Shown in pieces: positions 1-4,816 of a stretch of DNA of 6,843 nucleotides. The notes under the pieces were generated by a model. It made no database searches. It worked only from the letters and a program-made list of their open reading frames with translations, and was not told the DNA's origin. The stretch spans positions 1-6,843 of the forward strand of contig CALUQA010000035.1 in the NCBI GenBank assembly GCA_944322775.1, given 5' to 3'. The DNA comes from an uncultured Elusimicrobiales bacterium (GTDB lineage Bacteria; Elusimicrobiota; Elusimicrobia; Elusimicrobiales; Elusimicrobiaceae). The position numbers and the translations under genes were made by a program. How positions within the stretch are numbered: position 1 is the first letter of the stretch; the number at the start of each line of letters is the position of its first letter.

Positions 1-1182
1 AATTCGGCCTTGTTTTTATTTGTTTTTTTGGGCATGCTGACGGCTTTTGGGCCGTTTGTAACAGATATGTATTTGCCCAGCCTACCGGCGATGACAGAAT
101 ACTTTTCCACCTCCACCTCCTGGGTGCAGCTGGGGCTGACGTTTTCCATGCTAGGCTTGGCGGCCGGGCAAATTTTGTTTGGGCCGCTGAGCGACAAATA
201 TGGCCGCCGCTTGCCGCTTTTGCTTTCCATGGGACTATTTTTGGCGGCCACGCTGGGCTGCATTTTTGCCCCCAATATCCTCTGTTTTGTAGTCTTGCGT
301 TTTGTGCAGGGCATTGCCGCGGCGGGCGGCATCGTTATTTCCCGCTCTATTGCCACGGATAAATTTAAAGGTCAAAACCTGGCCAAAGCCTTGGCCATCG
401 TGGGCGCCATTAACGGCATTGCCCCGGTGGCAGCACCGGTGCTGGGCGGATTTTTGGTGGGGGCCGTCGGCTGGAGAGGCATTTTTGCCGTTTTGTTTAT
501 TATCGGCATTTTGCTTTGCGCCGCGTGCGTACATTTTAAAGAGTCGCTTTCCCACACCAAACGTTCCAAAGAAAAACTGCTTAAAACTTTCCGTTTGTTT
601 AAGCCTTTGTTTTCCAACAAAAAATATGTTTTTTATACGCTGCAAATGGCCTGCGCGCAAGGCATTTTGTTTGGCTATATTGCCGCTTCGCCGTTTATTA
701 TTCAGCAACATTACGGCTTTTCGCCGTTGGCGTTTAGTTTCTTTTTTGCGGCAAACGCCGTCGCCATTGGTGTAGGGGCCGGGTTTTCCGTCAAATTTAA
801 ACGGCAGGAAAATTGTGTAGCAATCAGTTGTGGCGGCATGCTGCTTTTTGGCGTGTTATTGGCACTGGGACTATTGACCGACGTATCGGTATGGATATTT
901 GAAGGGTTGTTGTTTGCCCTGCTATTCACGATGGGACTGTCTTTTACCGCTTCTACCACGCTGGCAATGGACAGCGCACGCAAACAGGCAGGCTCGGCTT
1001 CCGCTCTGTTGGGGGCCTCGGGCTTTTTGGCGGGCAGTTTGGTATCCCCGCTTGTTGGGCTTGGCAATATTTTGCTCTCCACGGGCATTACTTTTGTGAT
1101 TTGTGCTGTATTATCCGCATGCTGTGCTTTTTTAGCCCAACGCTCAGCTATTGCAAACCCCTGTTTAAAACAGAACGCTTAA
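1..1182 (+). CDS. Bcr/CflA-family MFS drug:H+ antiporter (5' end cut by window edge)
   Basis: Probable inner-membrane drug:proton antiporter of the DHA1 group (Bcr/CflA subfamily), which exports small toxic compounds; the substrate cannot be predicted. The frame is open from base 1 and 393 codons are visible, close to the usual family length, so only a few N-terminal residues should be missing. A TTG at base 10 could be read as a start, but no ribosome binding site can be seen. Numbering from that TTG: the TM1 motif DMYLPSLP (19-26) is characteristic of the subfamily; MFS motif A, GPLSDKYGRR, is at 58-67; motif B, RFVQG, has Arg97; the motif C-like GIAPVAAPVLGG is at 136-147; a basic loop between the two six-helix halves lies near 178-200. 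The rest is strongly hydrophobic, consistent with 12 helices. It ends in TAA directly before a terminator, so it is the last gene of its transcript. Family assignment is firm; substrate is unknown. Confidence 0.9.
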   Translation, partial: NSALFLFVFLGMLTAFGPFVTDMYLPSLPAMTEYFSTSTSWVQLGLTFSMLGLAAGQILFGPLSDKYGRRLPLLLSMGLFLAATLGCIFAPNILCFVVLRFVQGIAAAGGIVISRSIATDKFKGQNLAKALAIVGAINGIAPVAAPVLGGFLVGAVGWRGIFAVLFIIGILLCAACVHFKESLSHTKRSKEKLLKTFRLFKPLFSNKKYVFYTLQMACAQGILFGYIAASPFIIQQHYGFSPLAFSFFFAANAVAIGVGAGFSVKFKRQENCVAISCGGMLLFGVLLALGLLTDVSVWIFEGLLFALLFTMGLSFTASTTLAMDSARKQAGSASALLGASGFLAGSLVSPLVGLGNILLSTGITFVICAVLSACCAFLAQRSAIANPCLKQNA

Positions 1183-1188
1183 ATAATA

Positions 1189-1214
1189 AAAACCGGGCTT
1201 AACCCGGTTTTTTT
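1189..1214 (+). terminator. Rho-independent terminator of the MFS gene
   Basis: Stem CCGGG (1193-1197) pairs with CCCGG (1203-1207) around a 5-base loop CTTAA, followed by seven T (1208-1214). A-rich bases on the left can pair with the T tract and lengthen the stem. It begins 6 bases after the MFS stop codon. Confidence 0.85.
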
Positions 1215-1276
1215 GTTTGATAATCGTTGGGAACTTGCCAACCTGACAGCCATTACCGCCACTTTGGCCACAAATA

Positions 1277-1303
1277 AAAAGGCCCGCTTTAAGCGGGCTT
1301 TTA
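1277..1303 (-). terminator. Rho-independent terminator of the tRNA-Ser gene
   Basis: GCCCGC (1282-1287) pairs with GCGGGC (1293-1298) around a 5-base centre. Read on the - strand it is followed by a T-rich run (complement of 1277-1281), three bases beyond the tRNA 3' end. A short T run on the + side (1299-1302) may also stop rightward transcription. The 60 bases between this and the MFS terminator contain only a weak inverted repeat, GTTGG/CCAAC (1226-1242). Confidence 0.8.
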
Positions 1304-1305
1304 AA

Positions 1306-1395
1306 TGGCGGAGAGGGAGAGATTCGAACTCTCGATACGGTTTCCCGTATGCAGTCTTTCCAGGACTGTGCCTTAAACCGCTCGGCCACCTCTCC
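1306..1395 (-). tRNA. tRNA-Ser (anticodon GGA)
   Basis: Class II tRNA on the - strand that decodes UCC and UCU. Read 5' to 3': acceptor strand GGAGAGG (1395-1389); a D-arm containing the conserved GCGGTTTAAGGC; an anticodon stem CAGTC/GACTG (1364-1368 and 1352-1356) around the loop CTGGAAA, with anticodon GGA (complement of 1359-1361); a long serine-type variable arm, ATACGG-GAAA-CCGTAT (1350-1335); a T-arm GAGAG-TTCGAAT-CTCTC (1333-1317); acceptor strand CCTCTCC (1316-1310); discriminator G (1309). The 3' CCA is encoded (1308-1306). All stems pair perfectly. It lies downstream of coaB in the same orientation but has its own promoter. Confidence 0.97.
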
Positions 1396-1424
1396 AAAAG
1401 GGATTGTCCTGAGGAAGTAAATAA

Positions 1425-1453
1425 ATTATATCAAATTAGGATTAATTTGAAAA
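1425..1453 (-). promoter_or_regulatory. Promoter for tRNA-Ser, overlapping the end of coaB
   Basis: On the - strand a perfect TATAAT (complement of 1425-1430) is preceded by TGA, giving an extended -10 element TGATATAAT. Seventeen bases upstream is TTTTCA (1448-1453), which matches 4 of 6 bases of the sigma-70 -35 consensus and lies inside the last codons of coaB. Transcription would start near 1418, about 22 bases before the mature tRNA 5' end. Confidence 0.7.
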
Positions 1454-2095
1454 ACTTCTTCTACTTGTTTCCTCGGCCAAATACTTTGCCAAGGCCGTCG
1501 TTCCTTCTATTTGCTGCACTTTTTCCCCTTGGCAAAACAGCGTAAACAAACGTTTTCCTTGGCGTATATCCGTTAAATCATTTTGCACCACCAGGTCCGC
1601 CTTCACTTTTAAGGCCGCTTGGGCTGCCTGTGGTGCCTGGCAACCGTTGGTAAGTTTAAAGCCCACAATAAAAGGGCGCCGGCAGGCATAAGAAGGCAAG
1701 CGGTCTATAATTTTATATGTAGGCACCAAGTGCAATTTTACCGACGAACCGGAAGTGATTTTGGGCAAATCGGCCGGGGAAAACAATTTTCCGTCTATTT
1801 CCACACGCCCAACGGTAAAATCGGCCACGGCGGCGGCGTGGACGACCAAATCAAACGTTTCTTGACCCAATAAGCGCCGCAGGGCTTCGTCCAAACTTTT
1901 AAAATCGCTAAAGATTTCTTGCCGCACGTTAGGGGCAGGCTCAGCCTGGGCCGCACGCAACAAAAGCACCTCCGCCCCCAAACCTTTAAACGCGTTAGCC
2001 AGCACAGCCCCCGTGTGCCCGGTGCTAAAATTTGTCAGACACCGCACCCCGTCCACCGGTTCGGCCGTGCCGCCGGAGGTAATAAGCACCTTCAT
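1442..2095 (-). CDS. coaB: Phosphopantothenate-cysteine ligase, stand-alone CoaB
   Basis: Cytosolic CoaB (217 aa) joins 4'-phosphopantothenate to cysteine through a nucleotidyl (usually CTP) intermediate, step 2 of coenzyme A synthesis. Visible motifs: ITSGGT (5-10) and TNFSTGHTG (21-29) in the Rossmann-like nucleotide site; AAAVADF (87-93); KITS (112-115); GFKL (145-148); ADLVVQNDL (166-174), whose Asn-Asp pair is the family hallmark. The protein is only the CoaB domain, with no CoaC domain fused. KITS, GFKLTN and NDLT look more like the separate CoaB of streptococci and enterococci than like the fused enzyme of E. coli, which I recall with KIKK, GFAAET and NDVS. The ATG overlaps the coaC stop as ATGA, so translation is probably coupled; an AGAGGA lies about 9 bases upstream. 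It is the last protein gene of the coaX-coaC-coaB operon. The function is well supported; the subtype is inferred. Confidence 0.93.
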   Translation of the reverse strand: MKVLITSGGTAEPVDGVRCLTNFSTGHTGAVLANAFKGLGAEVLLLRAAQAEPAPNVRQEIFSDFKSLDEALRRLLGQETFDLVVHAAAVADFTVGRVEIDGKLFSPADLPKITSGSSVKLHLVPTYKIIDRLPSYACRRPFIVGFKLTNGCQAPQAAQAALKVKADLVVQNDLTDIRQGKRLFTLFCQGEKVQQIEGTTALAKYLAEETSRRSFSN

Positions 2096-2634
2096 GCCAG
2101 CAGTTCCTCTATTTTCTTTATCACGGCGGCGGGTTCGGCTAAACGGCCGGGGCCGTCATCGCCGCAGGCCAAATGACCGCTTTCCGCTTCCAGCACGTGC
2201 ACGCCCCAGCCGCGCAGCGTTTGCAGGGCTTTTTGCGTGGCAGGGTGCAGAAACATACGGCTGTTCATGGCCGGGGCCAACACAAAAGGTTTGGCAAAGT
2301 CATGCGCCAAAAAAAGCGTGGTTACGCAGTCGTCTGCCACGCCGGCAGCCATTTTGTTAATCACATCGGCCGAAGCCGGACACAGCACCGTGCAGTCGGC
2401 CCATTTGCTTAAAGAAATATGTTCCGTGCCGCATTGGCGCGGGGCAAACATATCCCAATACACCGGCCGACCCGTTAACCCCTGCAGGGTGGCAGGCCCG
2501 ATAAATTGCAAAGCATTTGGCGTAAGAGCCGTTTGCACTTGACAGCCTTTTTTGACCAAGGCAGACACGGCCGCACACGCTTTAAAACACGCCACGGAAG
2601 CGCTCATCATAAACAAAATATTTTTACCGTGCAC
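2092..2634 (-). CDS. coaC: Phosphopantothenoylcysteine decarboxylase, stand-alone CoaC
   Basis: CoaC (180 aa) is an FMN-dependent flavoprotein of the HFCD family that decarboxylates 4'-phosphopantothenoylcysteine to 4'-phosphopantetheine, step 3 of CoA synthesis. Visible residues: catalytic His72 in HISLSKWAD (72-80); the NKMAAGVADD segment (93-102); the substrate-binding PAMN motif (121-124) followed by Met127; and the active-site-flap Cys157 in HLACGDDGPGRL. The start is GTG at 2634, chosen because a strong Shine-Dalgarno, AAAGGAGG (complement of 2640-2647), sits 5 bases upstream and because KNILFMMSASVA aligns with the normal family N-terminus. The start overlaps the end of coaX by 11 bp, and the stop overlaps coaB by 4 bp. 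In most bacteria this domain is the N-terminal half of a CoaBC fusion; here it is a separate protein in the same gene order. Confidence 0.95.
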   Translation of the reverse strand: MHGKNILFMMSASVACFKACAAVSALVKKGCQVQTALTPNALQFIGPATLQGLTGRPVYWDMFAPRQCGTEHISLSKWADCTVLCPASADVINKMAAGVADDCVTTLFLAHDFAKPFVLAPAMNSRMFLHPATQKALQTLRGWGVHVLEAESGHLACGDDGPGRLAEPAAVIKKIEELLA

Positions 2635-3430
2635 GGGGGCCTCCTTTGCGTTTTTCGGGCATTTGGTTATATTTCCACAACACTTTAATGCCGCGCAAAA
2701 CTAAATCGGGGTCATATACGTCAAATACTTTTTCGGCTTCAAACATGCGGGCAAAACCGCCCGTGGCCACCACGCGGAAAGTTTCTCCGGCAAAAACTTC
2801 TCTTTTAAAGCGGTAAATAAACTCTTTTATTTCGCCCAATTGTCCGTAATACAGGCCGGACTGCATTTGCGTTTCCGTGCTTAAGGCGGCGGCTTTTTCC
2901 GGGCGGATAATTTCCACCTTGGGAAGCAAAGCCGTGTGCTGGCACAACGCTTTCAGCCCGGTGCCCAACCCGGGGGTAATGGCACCGCCTTTATATTCTT
3001 TATCTTTAGACAAAGCGTCATACGTATTGGCTGTGCCAAAATCAATCACCAGCAGATTTTCGCCGGGGAATGCTTTTTGGGCCGCGGCGACGTCTGCCAA
3101 GCGGTCCGCCCCCAGCTTTTGGCCGTAGGCGGTGTTAATTTTTAGTCCGGTTTTAATGCCGGCACGCACAAAAAAAGGGTCTTTGGCAAAATAACGTTCG
3201 CAGGCAATGGCCGCCGTGCGCGAAACGTCCGGCACGACGGAAGAAACCGCCACGTCTTTAATGTCTGCCAAATTGATGCCGTTTTCGCGCAAAATCAAAC
3301 GCAAAAAAAGCCCCAGTTCATCGGAAGTAAAAATATTTTTGGAAGTTTTGCGGAAGCGAAGCAATAAGTCCTCTTTGGCAAATACGCCCGCAAAAATTTG
3401 CGTATTGCCAATGTCCAACGTCAGCAGCAT
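2624..3430 (-). CDS. coaX: Type III pantothenate kinase CoaX
   Basis: CoaX (268 aa) phosphorylates pantothenate with ATP, the first and committed step of CoA synthesis. Members of this class are not inhibited by CoA and usually need a monovalent cation. ASKHA-fold motifs are clear: DIGNT (6-10) for phosphate binding; SSVVP (63-67); GADR (107-110) with the likely catalytic Asp109; DFGTANTYD (130-138); GGAITPGL (148-155); TGGFA (223-227). The ATG at 3430 is preferred over a longer frame from 3478: it gives the standard MLLTLDIGNT N-terminus and has AAGGAG (complement of 3435-3440) 4 bases upstream. The basic tail (KRKGGPRAR) is partly dictated by the coaC ribosome binding site and start that it overlaps. 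It is the first gene of the coa operon, divergent from the beta-barrel gene. Confidence 0.96.
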   Translation of the reverse strand: MLLTLDIGNTQIFAGVFAKEDLLLRFRKTSKNIFTSDELGLFLRLILRENGINLADIKDVAVSSVVPDVSRTAAIACERYFAKDPFFVRAGIKTGLKINTAYGQKLGADRLADVAAAQKAFPGENLLVIDFGTANTYDALSKDKEYKGGAITPGLGTGLKALCQHTALLPKVEIIRPEKAAALSTETQMQSGLYYGQLGEIKEFIYRFKREVFAGETFRVVATGGFARMFEAEKVFDVYDPDLVLRGIKVLWKYNQMPEKRKGGPRAR

Positions 3431-3485
3431 AAAACTCCTTGCATCTGGGCGCGCATAAAGCGAAGCCTGATGAAACAACGTTTAG

Positions 3486-3537
3486 TTTATACACCAAAGC
3501 AGCCTCCGCCAAGGGTAGGCTCTTCTTTATTATTATA
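3486..3537 (-). promoter_or_regulatory. Candidate promoter and leader of the coa operon
   Basis: Two - strand -10 candidates exist: TATAAT (complement of 3532-3537), without a good -35, and TATAAA (complement of 3486-3491), with TTGGCG at a short 15-base spacing. If the upstream one is used, the roughly 95-base leader would begin with a hairpin: AGCCT pairs with AGGCT (3501-3521), with two further C-G pairs inside after a bulged A. No known riboswitch is recognised. The choice between the two is not secure. Confidence 0.35.
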
Positions 3538-3567
3538 TTAATTTACTCACCGCCTTCGGGGCTTTGT

Positions 3568-3597
3568 TTGAGAGAAAAAAGCGGTTTTTGCTAAAAT
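3568..3597 (+). promoter_or_regulatory. Promoter for the beta-barrel gene
   Basis: TTGAGA (3568-3573; 5 of 6 bases of the -35 consensus), an 18-base spacer, and TAAAAT (3592-3597), with a TG one base upstream (3589-3590) that makes an extended -10. The predicted start is near 3604, giving a leader of about 50 bases before the ATG at 3654. Confidence 0.65.
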
Positions 3598-3653
3598 TTA
3601 ACTGTTGTAAGGCTTCCTGCCCGCAACCTTATTCTTATCATAACGGAGTAAAC

Positions 3654-4412
3654 ATGTTTAAACGAGCACTCTGCTGCGCGGCGTTGGCGTTTTGGGCTTT
3701 GCCGGCGTGCGCACAACTGCAAGAAGAACTTTATGTCCACGGCGTTTTGCCCACGGAAAACGTAACTTCATTGGAGCTAAAACCGCGCTTTAAAGCCAAA
3801 GACGACAGCCGCAACCAAACCATGGCCACGCTGGAAATAAAACCCACCTTTAAACTAAACAAACACTGGAAGTTCGGGGCGGAAATTCCGCTTTCGCGCT
3901 ACAGCGAAGGGGACATCTCCCACAAAGGCCTGGGTGATATTATGACTTCTTTTATTTATACTCAATATTTTCCCGACAAAGTTTTTTCCTATGGCTTCGG
4001 GGCAGAAATTGTCTGGCCGACTGCCAGCCACGACACCCTGGGCGACGGCAAAGTGGTGGCCGAGCCGGAAGTGTTTTTGGTGTGGCAGCTGGCACCGTGG
4101 TTCTTTGTGGAAACGGAATACCGCCATATTTTTTCCATTGCCGGGCAAAGCGACCGCGACGATATTAACGAAAGCCGCTACCGCATGATTTTTGGCTTTA
4201 TGTTCCCCGACGAATGGTATTTTGAGTTTGACCCCCGCTATACCGTAGATTATAAAAACCCCGGGGAAGCGGAACTGCTTGGAGAGTTTGAACTGGGCAC
4301 CATGATTAATGTGGGTTCTTCGGTATATGTGCGCGGCGGGTGGCATTTAGCCGGCAACAAATACTCGCAGGACTGGGAGTTGATGTTAGGTTTTAAAATA
4401 CTGTATCTGTAA
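3654..4412 (+). CDS. Outer-membrane beta-barrel protein, MetA-pathway/phenol-degradation (PF13557)-like
   Basis: Probable outer-membrane beta-barrel protein of 252 aa. A longer frame opens at 3564, but the ATG at 3654 is chosen because GGAG (3645-3648) lies 5 bases upstream and a signal peptide starts there: MFKR, a hydrophobic core, and an ACA-Q site with cleavage after residue 20. The Cys19 context LPAC is a poor lipobox, so signal peptidase I is more likely. The mature part alternates aromatic and polar residues in strand-like blocks and ends in a hydrophobic, aromatic-containing strand (GFKILYL) resembling a barrel-assembly signal. The GLGDI segment (90-94), the WPTASHDTLGDGK stretch and the later SIAGQ resemble the PF13557 family, which is often annotated as a phenol-degradation or transporter-like protein without a proven biochemical role. 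There are no neighbouring catabolic genes, so no phenol function is implied. It has its own promoter and terminator and appears monocistronic. Confidence 0.75.
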   Translation: MFKRALCCAALAFWALPACAQLQEELYVHGVLPTENVTSLELKPRFKAKDDSRNQTMATLEIKPTFKLNKHWKFGAEIPLSRYSEGDISHKGLGDIMTSFIYTQYFPDKVFSYGFGAEIVWPTASHDTLGDGKVVAEPEVFLVWQLAPWFFVETEYRHIFSIAGQSDRDDINESRYRMIFGFMFPDEWYFEFDPRYTVDYKNPGEAELLGEFELGTMINVGSSVYVRGGWHLAGNKYSQDWELMLGFKILYL

Positions 4413-4439
4413 AAAAGGCCCCGACGGGGCCTTTTTTTT
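4411..4439. terminator. Bidirectional terminator between convergent genes
   Basis: GGCCCC (4417-4422) pairs perfectly with GGGGCC (4426-4431) around a 3-base loop. It is flanked by six A on the left (4411-4416) and eight T on the right (4432-4439), so it works in both directions. It ends the barrel gene on the + strand and the small membrane protein gene on the - strand. Confidence 0.9.
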
Positions 4440-4446
4440 GTCAAGG

Positions 4447-4719
4447 TTATCTGCGAAAGGTTTTTATTTGCATGCCCAAAAGCCGCCCCAAAAGCATTAA
4501 AGGCAGCACAATAAACACGGTTACCACGGCGGTAACCAAAATCATAATCACGCTGAAAGCAAGCGCCACAAACCCGGCCAAAAAGCCGGCGCGGGCCATG
4601 TGTTCTTCCAGTTTTTCTCTTTTTTCTTCCTCTCCGATAGGGCGGCCGTTTTCGTCCAGCACTTCGGCCTCCACCACCTTGGCGGAAGAAACAATGTCTT
4701 TGTTTTCTTGCATATACAT
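4447..4719 (-). CDS. Small membrane protein of unknown function
   Basis: A 90-residue protein that I do not recognise. The N-terminal 40 residues are charged and mostly acidic, with AEVLDENGRPIGEEEKREKL (18-37) likely partly helical. Residues 44-78 are almost entirely hydrophobic, long enough for one extended or two short membrane helices. The tail GRLLGMQIKTFRR is basic, which suggests a cytoplasmic C-terminus by the positive-inside rule. There is no signal peptide cleavage site and no cysteine. The start could be Met1 (4719) or Met3 (4713); neither has a clear Shine-Dalgarno, so the start is uncertain. Codon choice resembles that of the neighbours. It is transcribed divergently from eptA with 97 bases between the two ATGs and converges on the barrel gene across a shared terminator. 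The orientation gives no proof of a link to EptA. Confidence 0.7.
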   Translation of the reverse strand: MYMQENKDIVSSAKVVEAEVLDENGRPIGEEEKREKLEEHMARAGFLAGFVALAFSVIMILVTAVVTVFIVLPLMLLGRLLGMQIKTFRR

Positions 4720-4761
4720 ATTGTCGCATAATTTGCGTTTCTTTGCCAGATAAGAAAGGAT

Positions 4762-4794
4762 TAGTCAAGTAAGTCTAATATTGGTAAAATTATA
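4762..4794. promoter_or_regulatory. eptA promoter with a possible overlapping divergent -10
   Basis: On the + strand TAAAAT (4785-4790) has a TG one base upstream (4782-4783), an extended -10, with a weak -35 TAGTCA (4762-4767) at 17 bases. The start would be near 4797, about 20 bases before the eptA ATG. On the - strand, the overlapping bases 4789-4794 read TATAAT, a possible -10 for the divergent small-protein gene, but without a convincing -35. Confidence 0.55.
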
Positions 4795-4816
4795 GTACCT
4801 GCCCAGAGGTCCTGTT

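Noticed and set aside
235..711. 158-codon open frame on the - strand inside the MFS gene
   Set aside because: It is the antisense shadow of a well-supported transporter gene, with no family motif and a low-complexity, Lys/Gly/Ala/Asn-rich composition.
1306..1395. tRNA-Ser as an integration site for a mobile element
   Set aside because: No integrase gene, no direct repeat of the tRNA 3' end and no foreign-looking genes on either side in this window.
1213..1545. 110-codon open frame on the + strand across the tRNA-Ser gene
   Set aside because: It reads through a perfect tRNA in antisense and a terminator; the product is an artefact.
3431..3478. 16-residue N-terminal extension of CoaX from 3478
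   Set aside because: The family N-terminus MLLTLDIGNT starts at 3430 with AAGGAG just upstream; the extension has no such support.
3564..3653. 30-residue N-terminal extension of the barrel protein
   Set aside because: The extension lies over the promoter and leader, has no ribosome binding site and would bury the signal peptide that begins at the ATG at 3654.
3708..3713. Lipoprotein cleavage at Cys19 of the barrel protein
   Set aside because: LPAC has proline at the -2 position, unusual for a lipobox, and a normal ACA-Q signal peptidase I site overlaps it.
3855..4346. 163-codon open frame on the - strand opposite the barrel gene
   Set aside because: Shadow of the coding strand; no ribosome binding site, no recognisable domain, and the + strand frame has a signal peptide and family motifs.
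4250..4768. 172-codon open frame on the - strand running through the small-protein gene, the terminator and the end of the barrel gene
   Set aside because: It crosses a strong terminator, overlaps two better-supported genes out of frame and has an arginine/glycine-rich, non-protein-like composition.
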